Part shown: one piece after another, positions 23,658 to 35,900 of the stretch
Layout of the letters: each line of letters begins with the position of its first letter
Numbering within the stretch: the stretch's first letter is position 1
DNA from: Adineta ricciae
Lineage: Eukaryota; Rotifera; Eurotatoria; Adinetida; Adinetidae
Reading direction: 5' to 3'
DNA length: 64,000 nucleotides
Assembly (NCBI GenBank): GCA_905250025.1
Contig: CAJNOJ010000107.1
Coordinates: forward strand, 186,001-250,000
The notes under the pieces: generated by a model
Databases searched by the model: none
What the model saw: the letters and a program-made list of their open reading frames with translations, nothing else
Told to the model about the DNA's origin: nothing
Translations under genes and position numbers: made by a program

Positions 23658-24564
23658 TTATAAGATGATGAATGCGCCAATATGAACCACTACCGTACAC
23701 GGATTCGAGGGATGACAATCACTTTTCATCCAAAAACTCAGTTGATACAGTTCACCACTGCTTTCAATAGATTTGGATAACAGTTGCTTAAGGGCAAGTG
23801 CGCTGTGTGTACGAAAAGTGTATTGTCCTGACTTGACCTCATTCTGTACACGATTCGTTGAACAGGATTGATCACCGCAAGACCATTCATTGAGAATTGA
23901 TCGTTCAAAATCACCATTTATAATTAGATTCGATGTAGAATTGAGGGTGATATCATCAATGTAAATGTACTTCTTTTCGTCACTGTTAAATGTAAAAGAT
24001 ACAGAAGATACCTCTTGCGATCTTTTAGCTATCCAATTGAAACAATAATACCGATAGGATTGTGAATAATGAGTTACTATTTTATAGTTTAACTCATTAG
24101 ATACTATATGAATACAATCTATAGGTAACAAAAAACAAATCATAATACAGTTCGTCGAAAGAGAAAAACTTATACTTTACCAACATCTCGCGATATGGTG
24201 TTTGACTAAAAACGAGACAAGCAATTCACAAAACAGATGAATATCAGCAACAAACCTGATTTGCTACTGGTAAATGCCGCTGTTCTGCTGCTCTTTTTCG
24301 TTTGATTTGCCAACCTTCAACAACATATGAACTACCATCGAATATCTCACCAACTAATTTCAAACAAACGTCGGTCATTTAACGTATGATAGAAGAAATT
24401 GAAGTACCTGATCTACGTGAGCGAGATTTTGCTGTCGATGGATCTTCTAGATACACTGGAATCAACGAGAGAATGACAACCGTGCTGATCGTTAAGCCAA
24501 TTACTGCTAGTGCAATACAGACGAAGACATTCGCCCGAGATTTATTCTGATTGACAGGTAACAT
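23658..24564 (-). CDS. Single-pass membrane protein with truncated ectodomain
   Basis: The start at 24564 (MLPVNQNKSRANVF) leads into one membrane span (VCIALAVIGLTISTVVILSL) and a short basic linker KSRSRRS, then exons VGEIFDGSSYVVEGWQIKRK, SNTISRDVGK and a longer exon. The longer exon contains IYIDDITLNSTSNLIINGDF..LNEWSCGDQSC and ELYQLSFWMKSDC. The NGDFE..L..W pattern resembles galactose-binding-like (jelly-roll) ectodomains; this is inference. The reading ends abruptly after VVVHIGAFIIL where similar proteins would continue, so the 3' part is probably missing. Neighbouring receptor is also shortened. Confidence 0.5.
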
Positions 24565-25190
24565 CCACAAAACGCAGCAGAATGCTATTCAATTAAATGT
24601 TTGGCAATATGTCATCTTTTCCTCAATGACAACTTTATTTTTCGGCATGACTTTCATGAATTACTCAACTGACTCGACGCTGATGATTCATTCGTACATA
24701 ATATTATTTGTGAAAAAGTCTCTCCTTTCTATTTTCATGGTTGAATGCACTATAATGAAAGATGCATGTCATTGCAAAACTAGAACTAAAGTATGTTTTT
24801 CTTCATGCCACGCAATTGACGTTCTCAAATGACGACAAACAGTGACATCAAGCTCTCTAAGTCCATTTCAATCGACATACAACTGACTCGAAAAATAATA
24901 ATAGTATCAGCTTGATTGTAATCATTACCGAGAATCGTTCCATCTTCAATAGAAACATGTTAAAAGAACTCGTCGAATTCAAATCGACATCAAAATGATA
25001 TATAAAGGCTAAATAAGCGTACAAATCGATATTTTCCATTAACATCATACTCTCGTGTCCAACAGCAGCTGCATCCGTACGAACAAAAATCATCGTATGT
25101 CTTACAATAGTATAGCTCTGTAGTCAAGTCGAAAAATTGAACGTACTAGAGTCCCCCGGTGGGCATAATTCGTCGGCAAACAACATCACA
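24565..25190. other. Intergenic
   Basis: 626 bp with open frames of up to 90 codons on both strands, none with recognisable content. It ends at the tRNA-Leu gene. Confidence 0.5.
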
Positions 25191-25273
25191 GCCAGGGTGG
25201 CCGAGTGGTTAAGGCGTTGGACTTAAGATCCAATTCACAATAGTGAGCATGGGTTCGATCCCCATCCCTGGCA
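25191..25273 (+). tRNA. tRNA-Leu (UAA)
   Basis: 83 nt, long-variable-arm type. Acceptor stem GCCAGGG pairs with CCCTGGC (25266-25272), discriminator A at 25273. D-arm GGCCGAGTGGTTAAGGC, anticodon arm TTGGA-CTTAAGA-TCCAA (anticodon TAA), variable arm, and T-arm CATGGGTTCGATCCCCATC. There is no intron. A run of six Ts about 12 nt downstream can stop RNA polymerase III. Confidence 0.95.
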
Positions 25274-26417
25274 TACACGACTATATTTTTTCACATATTA
25301 AACAATCTCAATTCTAGTGTCACAAACATACATTTATTGGTTTGTTAGATATTCTACGAGAATAATTTCTGCACATGTAACATCAATGAGAAAGATTAAA
25401 TGGAACTCTTACTAACAATCCATAGACAACTGCGTAAAAGATTTGTCCGCAAGATTGTTTTTATTCATAAATACTTTTATCTTTGCTTTGATCTAAACAA
25501 TAAATGAGCCTTTTTTCGGAGATAATCATAAAGATAGACATGATACAGATTAAAGAAAACAAATCAACATGCACTTCGTAGAGTAAAAAGCAGATACTAC
25601 TGATTAACATCTAATGTTGAAAGAGTTTAATGTCATCGGACATGACATATAAACCTTGGATAATTAGTGATCAAACGACAGAGACAGATTTATTATTTAC
25701 GCTAACTAATTTTGTTAAAGATATCTGAGGTGACCTCAACTGATGAAAACAATGTTCAGAATCCGTTTTTCTTCGAAATGGTTGAGGCAGAATCAAACAA
25801 ATAGAACTTTGCATATCTTTTCCAGAGGAATCTAAACTACAAAACTAATACACGTCGGATTTTTCTCAGCCTTTCAATACCGTGATTATCTATCTATGCA
25901 TTCGAAATGCTCTCTTCAGTCGACGTCATATACGCCGTTTCATTAACTAACAAAGCACGTTCATCAACAAATTCGAGTACATCATATAAACAATGCTTAA
26001 CTTCATTCTGCTCTATAAGTTCAACGTCATCATACTCAAGCATAATTAAATGCAAACAATTACAAACGTTTTCGAATAAAAAAAACATTATACTGAACAA
26101 TGGCGGATTTTCTCGAGTATAGTATAAAAAGAGCTCGACCTGAAACGTAATGTCAAATATTCTTTTTAATCCCCCACATGATACCACCCTTTCACCTGAG
26201 ATCAAAGTCACGCTCGTTAATTAGTGAAATATTCGACCTAACTTTTAAGTCGTAGCGCTCGAACAGTTCTCTTGCATACCCTCAAGAATGTCTAATTTCC
26301 TATTCTGGAAACGTGCACCTTTGACTTTATAACTTTGACAGGAAGTATATCCAATTATAACACGCCGAGTTTATTTCATAGTTGAATGAAACGGATAAGA
26401 ATACAATAAAAAAGAAA
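25274..26417. other. Intergenic
   Basis: 1.14 kb. A minus-strand frame at 25894-26211 contains a soluble-looking stretch (EFVDERALLVNETAYMTS) but no start context, partner exon or family is apparent. Otherwise nothing is seen. Confidence 0.5.
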
Positions 26418-28355
26418 CTATTGACTTCTGTTGAACTTATGACGAGAATGACGATGAAAGTTTATTCTCATTGATTCCACAGGATTCTTTTCTGACGGTT
26501 GCAACACTTTAATTAATTGCTTCTCGTGCCGATGCTTTAGCCTTGAATTCATTTGGTTTTTACGTCGAAAAAGACGACATGGAAAGTAAGCATATAATAC
26601 AGAACGGTAACGCTTCGACATGAAATAATATGTCAACGGATTGCACGATGCCGATGCAAATGAGAGTAAAAGAACTAGATCTACCCAAATAGTTGATGTT
26701 GAACGATAGAAATTCCTGTTGAATGTACCGATTGTATGGTAGATAAATAATGGGGTCCAACAAACAAAAAATTCGACGATTAACGTCACTAGCAGTTTCA
26801 ATGCTTTTCGACGTTGCCGGTCCATCCTTGAACTGGTCGGTGTACAGCTTCTCGAGCTGCTATTATCCGAGCTCAAACGTCGACAGATTTTCTTCGGATG
26901 GGAGTGAGTCACTGTTTGCAGTCGATCGTACGGATATTTGTTTTGGCAAATATCCGATTGAAAAGTCGGTCGAGCATCTTCATCACTGACGCACGATCGT
27001 GAGCGACTACTGTCTTGATGGGAAGCGGGACGAAGAGTCATATCGATAGTTAAAGTTTGTGTTGTTGGCGGACTTCTCGGTCGAGTTGAACAGCAATCCT
27101 TAAAGATACTAAATGAAAACGACTGTGTGTCACTGGAAACTTGTCGCATCATTTTTGCTGTATCATTTTGATACATTTTACAAATAATCGATGTATACAA
27201 TACGATCATCACAACAATTGGAATAACGAAATAAAAAGCTAATTGAACAGAAAAATATATGAGTAGAATGGAACTTTCCAGTAGAAAAGGGTCTTACCAT
27301 CTACAGCAATCATATACAACTTTTGATTGAACATATCCGGTGAGATTCGTTCGCATTTATACCGGTCCGTTTTGGACAGTGAACATAGATTGTAGATGAA
27401 GATATTTGGTAAAGCTATGAGAAGTCCCGATATCCATATGGAAATGAGAATCAAAGCATTGAGCACTTTCGCATAGCGAACCGATCGAAGATTCAAGATG
27501 AGCAAAGGATGACAGATCGCCAAATAACGTTCGATACTAATACAAACAAGTGTGAAGATGCTCACTGCAACACATAAACCTAAATATACGAGAACGTTGT
27601 CAGACAAAAATAGAAGCATTAGATGTTTCCGTGTTCTTCTGACGAACATATTATGCACCCGCTGATGATATCAGACGCCTGTAATTACCTACTAGAATAT
27701 TCATCCTCGCTGTGTGTTACGCACGTCATAAAAACAAGTTCAATTTTCCAGTTCAAGAAAACATTGACAAATTTTGTCGGTTTAAGCGATGGAAGAGAAA
27801 GCATTGTTCTAATATGCTTACCAAAGATGATTATTCAGTACTTTTATCTTGTTTTGTTCGAATAAAGAAGATTATTTTCATTCGACTGATTCTGTTTAAA
27901 CAACGAACTCATAATCCTCTTTCTAATGTAAAACTCCGCATGCTTTCATGCCTGTGTCTACAAATTCATATCCGGACATAATTTTTCACATACGTCATGA
28001 TCAAACGACGAAAACTCTTACCTTGAACGGTGGGCAAGATTTTACAAATCAGTCTTCCAAACATGAAGTTTCGTTTCATTCGAGCAATACTCGTAAATGG
28101 CATAAAACATGCGCGTAATAGGTCTGCGCACGCTAAATTAGCCAGATATCTGTTATTTGTTAATCGAATAGGCCCTTGTTTACCAAACATAACTATAAGT
28201 GCTGCCGTATTACCAATAAATGCGAGTGAGAAGATGAGTAACGAGATACTAGTGGTGATCCATTCGGCATCCGTTTTAATCGATGAATTGAAGGATGACG
28301 ATGCTGAGGAAGAGTTTCGATAAAAGTTAAGCGTTCGACATTGATCGATTGACAT
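26418..28355 (-). CDS. Class A GPCR, peptide-receptor type
   Basis: Three exons. The first (28355 to about 28020) has an N-terminus with N-glycosylation sites (NSSS), TM1 ending AFIGNTAALIVMFG and TM2 (RYLANLACADLLRACFMPF), then the TM3 cysteine in FMFGRLICKILPTVQG. After an intron of about 440 nt come the TM3 end with ERY (SIFTLVCISIERYLAICHP), TM4, an EL2 cysteine and TM5. The last exon holds a third loop of about 130 residues, TM6 with FFVCWTPLFIYHTIG and TM7 with ASASCNPLTYYFM (NPxxY variant). CWTP and the ERY/NPLTY set resemble cholecystokinin, orexin or trissin-type peptide receptors. Ligand is not determined. The only large intron here is unusual for the window. Confidence 0.85.
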
Positions 28356-29959
28356 GTTGGATTGAATTTCTCAGCTGAAATAAAAAAGTTGCTAATGTAA
28401 TTTGTCACAACGAGAAATGTCAATAATTGTCCGTTTAGAACAACTTCGGAAGTTTTCTTTTTCTCCTCTCGAGATACTAACGACTATTATCTACATCATC
28501 AAGCAAGACGACGAGAGACGGAACGTGGATTTTCTCTCATCTGCTGCGATCTTATGCATTGGTGAAAATGTGCAAGAAGAAGAGAGAGAGAAAGAGAGAA
28601 GAAGGAAAAAAGAAAAGTGGCTTTTCTTCTGCTTTGAGATTGGCGAATATAATCAACTTCGACTCGAATTTTTTTCATTATGAAAACGATCAAATTTACG
28701 CTAGATGATATGTAAACAACAAGAAAGAAAAACACTAAAATGTCTGCTTTGTATAATTAAATAAAAAGTTCTTCTTACATACTTTAAAAAAGGATATAAT
28801 CTTTCTTTCGGATGCACTCTTAGGGGAGAGAGAAGTCTGGAGAGATAATATGATTACGTTTATCCAAATCAATCATGCTAAGAGTCGACTCGAACGCTTC
28901 TATTCGGAAAGAAAGTCATTGTTAAACGGTAAACTGTTGAATGGATGAATTTTACCGGGTCAAAGTACTGAAATCTATTAGGCGAACGATCTGACATCAA
29001 TTAAGTTTTATGCCTGACGAAAACCAATTCGCTCACCTTCTGTCGCACTGTTGTTCCTATTTTTTCTCATTAATTATAGAGATGTACTGTTTCTTACGAT
29101 CTGTTCAACAGTTGCTTCTGGTTTTGAAAGTTTAAATGAAGCAAAAAAAAATTCTCCATCATTTTAAAATTAACAGACATCTTTTGCGTTTTAAGTACTA
29201 TTTTCTGTTATGTTGAATTTTATAAAAGAAAGAAATGCATTGCGTCTAATATTTCCTTCCGATGATTTTTACTATTTCAGATTCATTAAAAAGAAAGATT
29301 GAAAATTCTCGCTAGACTCATTGACATGTTCTTGTTGCAATCTATTTTCAATATTGAAGAAGGAAGCGAGCTGTCAGAATCAATTAGACTCTCCATTTAC
29401 CTGGTTGAGTCGATAATCTAAACACCGATTCATCTTCCATTTACTCCGAGGGCACGTTTTCGCTGTACCGATCGTTTCTGGCTTTCATTAGACTTTTCAT
29501 TTTACTCCGAGGATATCATTTCCACAAAAGTAAACAATGGATAGCATAAAACTTGCTTCGTTGTCAGTCTTCTTATTTGCATAGAGATATATACTTTGCA
29601 AGTACAAAGACAGTGTTATCTAAAGAGTAATGCTATTATACTTTTCGAGAGTTTTATTACTTTTCGTTATTTCCAATAAAATACTTCATATCATCAATCT
29701 TCAATATATGATGGCGGCATGATCTGTTTAGTGTCATTTGTAATAGGTACTTTCGTAGCAGCAATATCTGGAGAAAAGGAAACGAAACTACTCATCATCC
29801 ATCAAGTTTATCTACTGAACTTGAAAATTACAGCGTGATGCATGGGCTCAATACATAAATTAAGACATCATCGTTAGACATGCATCCTTGATCATTATAT
29901 TCGTTAAATAGCATTCTGCTGAAGTAGTATTTATTGCAATAGAAAAAAGAATGATGAAA
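28356..29959. other. Intergenic, 1.6 kb
   Basis: Between two minus-strand genes. Purine-rich GA/AAG tract near 28575-28615. No supported exon or RNA gene is seen. Confidence 0.5.
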
Positions 29960-32900
29960 TCAATTATTCGGAATATAAATAATCATTAGATCATTGGAGG
30001 GTAAAAGATAACATTTCGTTTGACATTGTGCTACAAGTAGATTTTTCTTTCGTTCGTCGAATTTTTCTTGCAAGATTCGTTTTCGAGTATTCTCAGGTGT
30101 TGATGAGCTACGTTCGTCTTCTCCGCTAGTTTTCGTTGCATTGGAACGAATCATTCCTGAACTGTCGCCAATGACTTTTAATAACGATGACACTGTTTCA
30201 TTGATCGGAATTTGTTTTGCTGAGAATGAAATTGAAAAGAAAAGAAGATTTTTCAAGAGAAATAAAAAGAAATGAACAAACCTTGTGATGTGAGTTTATT
30301 CAATGTTGGTGCCGCTTGCCGCGTGACCATCGATGAGAATCGCGAACCAAAATTTTTGATTCTGTCCAATGTGGGTTTGTTATTCGATGATTTTTCATTG
30401 TTGATCGCTTCTAGCGAAGGCATTTCTGTCACCGAAATGCTCATTCGTCGTTGAAATGGTTCGACATCGTCCGGTAGACTGTTCATTCTAAACAATAGAT
30501 AAACGAATGTGAACAACGAGTTTGAAGTCATGAGAAACGAAGAGCGAGAAGAGCTATGCGAATCTAGCCTACTCACAATGTTTTATCGAGACTAAAATCG
30601 TCGAAAGATATATAGAATCTCCGTTTTTAGTCCAAACTCTACCTGTGCAATGGTCTTTCATTCAGTTCGAGCGACTTTTGTCCACAATGGTTTAGTACGG
30701 ATACAAACAGTTGACCAATTGATTTTAGATAATCTATGCAGATAATGATAAAGACAATCGGAATTTGAATAGAAATAATTAGCATTCTCTACCATTGATT
30801 TGATCGATTGTTTGAAGAGTCATCACAGATGTATTAAATACTTGAATATATGTGCCGCGGAATTGATGATAATAACCACCGGTTTGTCCATCTTTTATAT
30901 AATGTATACGAAGTATCCAAGAACTACCGGGTGGTGACGAAGGATTCGGACCTAAACATACGTGTGAGAGATTTCTTCGTTGAAAATGAGAGTTTTACAA
31001 ACCAATTTCAACTTTGTCCACAGATGCTAATGGTGTTTCTTTACAAGAAATAACTTTTTGAAAAGTTTCGTCATAGCTACAATAATTGTACATGGAATGC
31101 AAATATTTTTATAATCTAACTCTTACCAAACAACAAAATATCGAGTAGATGTCAGAACTAGCACACAATCAGGTTCCGTTTGTTCAGCCAATATTCTGAA
31201 AAATTCGTTTTATCGAATATCAAACCAACGCGAAGTGATTTCCTTACTCATCTAGATCACTATCGTTTATGAGAAGCCATGTTCCAAGACAATCCTCTGT
31301 TTCTTCCCAGACACACATTTTCCGACAGTCGAGAATCATTTGTTTCAACACTTCTTCACGATTGATCACCTTTAGACAAAGTCTTTCGTATTAATGTCAA
31401 TATGAAGTCGAAAAACTTTACATTTTCATTGGGAATTTCGAACTCGAGACCAGCCGTAGCCATTGTGTCTTTCGTCGAGTCGACTGCAGCTGGTTTTTGC
31501 TTTTGCATAGCATCATAACATTGTTGCCGTAGAGTATCTTTCTTAAAACGGCGATAATAACGATTTGCCGAGATTTTTCCGTCAACCAGGACACCTTTTA
31601 AATCACGACGACCAGTACGCGTGAAATCACCCTGAAAATATTCAACGAACAAAATCATTACATATTCTTTTCGTTAATATTAGTATTTACAAGTAATCGA
31701 TAATCAATTTCAGACAGGGGGATGTAGCTCATATGGTAGAGCGCTCGCTTAGCATGCGAGAGGTATTGGGATCGATGCCCAACTTCTCCACTTTTTTTTT
31801 ATCTCTTCGCTACGAATTAAAAACAACCCACAGAAAAGTCGATTATTCTGTCTAATACGATTTCATTCATGTTTTTCTTCTCTGTCACACGTGCGACAAG
31901 CCTGCATGGTAAATAGTGACGAAAAACGTCTACTGAAACTTTCGTTTTCATTTTATTCATTTTTCGTAATTCAAGAAACGTAGTTGCCTTTTATTACACA
32001 TGGCTTCCTCGACGGATTCGACAAAAATCTTGTGTGCAATATGTAAAAAAGCCAAAGGACAATTTAAATGCGAAGGATGTTCGCAAGCTTTTTGTCCAAA
32101 CCATTCAATAGAGCATCGAAACGAACTCAGCAAGCAATTCGATGAAATTGTTTTCACTTATGATTCTATTCAACAAGCGCTCTTACAACAAACGCAAGGC
32201 CTTCAACAGCACCCATTGGTGCAAAAACTCAATCAATGGGAAGCAGATTCCATATTGAAGATTCAACAAGTGGCCCAACAGCTCAGGAACGAATTGTCGA
32301 ATGAGCTTATGCAGTGCACAAGTGGAACGAGAAAAGAATTGCAGGCAGTGTCTAATGAACTGAAACAGAGCCGAGAAGACAATGATTATAGCGAGATTGA
32401 ATTACGAAAGTGGACACAAAAACTAGAAAGTATTGAAAAAGAATTCCGAAATCCTACGGATGTAGGTATCTATGAGGATCCTACTGCACTTATTCGCAAC
32501 ATCTCTATAGTTCACCAGGGTATTTTCGATGCATTTGATCTCACGTCCGGTAATGGAAAGATAGAAGAAAATGGATATGTTGTGACGAAAGACAATCTTT
32601 CTGGTCACATAGAAGTACGCGGAAAAAATGAATATACCACTGGAAATTATACTCTGAGATTTCAAGTTGAATATTTAATGCCGAATGGTTGGATATTCTT
32701 TGGAATAATTTCGAAATTCACGCCTACGAAAAATGAATCATTCACCTCTTCGTCAACATATGGCTGGTCGAATCGACATCAAACTTATACTGCTGGTAAT
32801 CTCGATAATTCACCAACTCTCGAAGTGCTGGAAGGCGATGTCATTGCACTACTGATTAATTGTGATGAACAGACAATTGAAATGACAAATGAAAGATTAA

Positions 32901-35900
32901 ACCGTACTCAAAAGCTTTCGATCGATACTCATCAATGCTTATTTCCCTGGAAGCTTCACCTGAACCTTCATAAACCCAATACGAAAGTACGAATTCTATT
33001 CGCAAACGATTAAAAGCACAACGAGAAATCAATACATATGTTAAACTCTGCTTTAATTCGATTATCTTACCTTCATTGCATCTGTGCCTGCATATTGTCT
33101 ACTAATAGCATCACCATTATCTGCCCACATGGTTTGAAAGATAATCCTGGCATCGTCATTCAGACCACCTGCGTCTATGTCTAACAAACCGACTTTTTTC
33201 AGCTACAAGAAAAAAACAAATTTGCTTTTCAAAAAAAAAAATCTTTCTACCATTATTTCTAAAATAGTTTTCGCAATTGCAGCTTGAACAACATTTGTTC
33301 GATCGAGACAATCGACACAATTCACACGAAATACACTTGTTTGATCACTGAGTACCGTATTTTTCTCCGTATTTATCCTATAATCAATATTTACTCAATT
33401 GAGTGTCATAGTAGGGAAGCAAAACATCACCAACCAAAAAAACCGCATTTCTCGAAATATATTCTTCTCATCCAAGAGCTGTAAAAGCGCCAGTATATTT
33501 CCGAATTGTAAACCTTTGCTAAACACAACACAAAAATCATGATTTTTCCACTTATCAAAACTTGCTTACCAATATTCATGAAAATCAAATGTAATGTACA
33601 ATAAATGTGGACTGTTGTATTTGATAATATGATCAAAAAATGTGTCGTTAAGAATATTTTCTTTTCCCCATTCATCGATGAGACTAATCAACACGAGTTG
33701 ATTGCCTTTCGTTCGAGATAACTGGTCATCAATGTGTTTAATGAATGCCTCGTGAGATTCATTAAAACCTACAAGTAAAAAAAAGGCAAAGATGAACCTT
33801 TTTTCCTAAAGAATGGCAATCTCCAGGGAATTTCTCGTTGATGTTATTAAGTATTTTACAGCGAACAAAGAAAGAGACTTTTCTCGCTTCAATTCGAAGA
33901 AAGTCAATTGTTTTCAATCTTATTTAGTTAAACATTAGTAACGAGCAAAACGACAAGTTCGATATTCGTTGACTGAAATCATGTTTCCTTTATCTTTTTT
34001 AACTCTATAATACGCCGACGATCTTTTTTTTCTTGCTTCTCTTATCGACGGCGTCGTTTTGATCGACAAGAAGAAAAAGAGCAATATAACCGTTATTCTT
34101 GGATGCATCTTCCTTTCTCCGTCTTTTTCTGATGATGATGGATGTGACAAATGCGACCGAATCTGTCCTTATACCCCAATCATCCATGTTGATCTTAATC
34201 CTAACAGGTATTGTCCTTTTCACGATTACAATATGGACAATCATTGGAAACACAATCGTCATCCTAGCATTCATTATTGACAAGAAGATTCGACAAGGTG
34301 GAATGTCGAACTATTTGATACTTAATCTCGCCATCAGTGATTTACTACTAGGTATTGCTGTTCTACCGTTTTCAGCATCGTATTCTACATTTCATATATG
34401 GCATTTTGGTAAATTTCTCTGTGAAATGTGGTTAATTATCGATGTTCTATGTTCAACGGCATCAATTTGGGTAATTTCATTATTCTCAAACAAAGTTTTC
34501 GTACGAAAATACTTTTATTCATCTAGGGTCTACTTATGATTGCTTTCGATCGTTATATCGCCACAAACTATCCGATATATTATCGTCATCATCGACATTC
34601 AATTCCGCGTGCATCGGTTACCATATGTATTGCCTGGTTTGTGTCGATCGCTATTTGTCTCTTACCAACGTTAATATTCGAGAAAAGTCCTCAACTGATG
34701 ACGACAACCAAATACAATGCACAAACTCATCAATGTGAATTATTCAAAGATTCGAGTTTTGTTATCACAAGTTCTCTCTTATCATTCTATATTCCGTTAA
34801 TTATCATGATATTTCTATATGCGAAAGTCTTGTATGCAATCAAACAACAATCATCGCTTCGTCTGAAAGTGAATAGTATCCATCGAACGATACATGACAA
34901 AGTCAACCGGCAAATAGATAACAACCTCATCGATGAAGATCTGCCTTCATCGGATCAACAGCAAATAGGCCGACGAGAATTATCAGCGGAAGTCCGTGTC
35001 ACTCGTTCATTAGCCATTGTTATCGGTTGTTTCATATGCTGTTGGTTACCGTTTTTTACTTTATATATCATTCGAGCTGTCTGTGATTGTTTGAGCTTCA
35101 ATGCGATCGAATTCTTTTTCTGGTTAGGCTATTCGAACTCGTCAATCAATCCGGTTCTGTATGCGATTTTGAACAAAAACTTTCGTGACGCATTTCGTAA
35201 TATTCTGTGGAAAGATAATTGCGCGTCTTAAAATGTTTTACTGGTTTTTTATGTAATATTCGAAATAAACAGCGATGTTTTCATATTCAAATGAGATTCT
35301 CCTCTCTTCTTTCTTCTCTTGTTCCGGTCACGACATGCGGAAATGACTTTGGAATATTGATCGTCTACTAAACTAACTTGCGATTAATCAGCGGCATGTT
35401 TTATTCTTTTTTCTTTTTACAATATCCATTGATATCATTAACAAATGTAAACATGCAACAGATGTCTTTGTATCTCTCTTTTCTTCTTTAATTTAGATTA
35501 AGAAGATTTCTTTTTCTGTCAATGATCTGAACAAACTCATTTACGACTAACTCAATCAAATCTACTTGTTCAGATCAAGTCGCTAGTTATGTCTATGACG
35601 CACTCGTATGCAAAACAATTGAGACGATTTCTCAGCATGAGAGAGTATATGCATACTAATCTACTTAATTCAACGATTAGTCGGTAGAAATTCTCTAGGT
35701 GAATATATCATTAAACGATCGGAGAGTTTCAATCATCACAATGAAACGGGAGAAAAGGAAAGGAGTTTATCGAGAGAAGATCATCAATAATAATGAGATA
35801 TTATTGTATAGATGTTTATTTTTTACATATGGAAACATGACATTTATGGCTTGATGCATGTATATTTATCATCTTTGTTAACGTAGACGATTCCTCTCTC

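Noticed and set aside
25894-26211. Minus-strand frame of 105 codons
   Set aside because: No family, no good start and no neighbouring exon; part of it overlaps low-complexity AT-rich sequence.
29436-29515. Two copies of a TTTACTCCGAGG string
   Set aside because: Only about 12 matching bases some 60 bp apart; too little to call a repeat or site.
34099-34131. Upstream extension of the nested GPCR start
   Set aside because: It would begin at TTG; the first in-frame ATG is at 34132.
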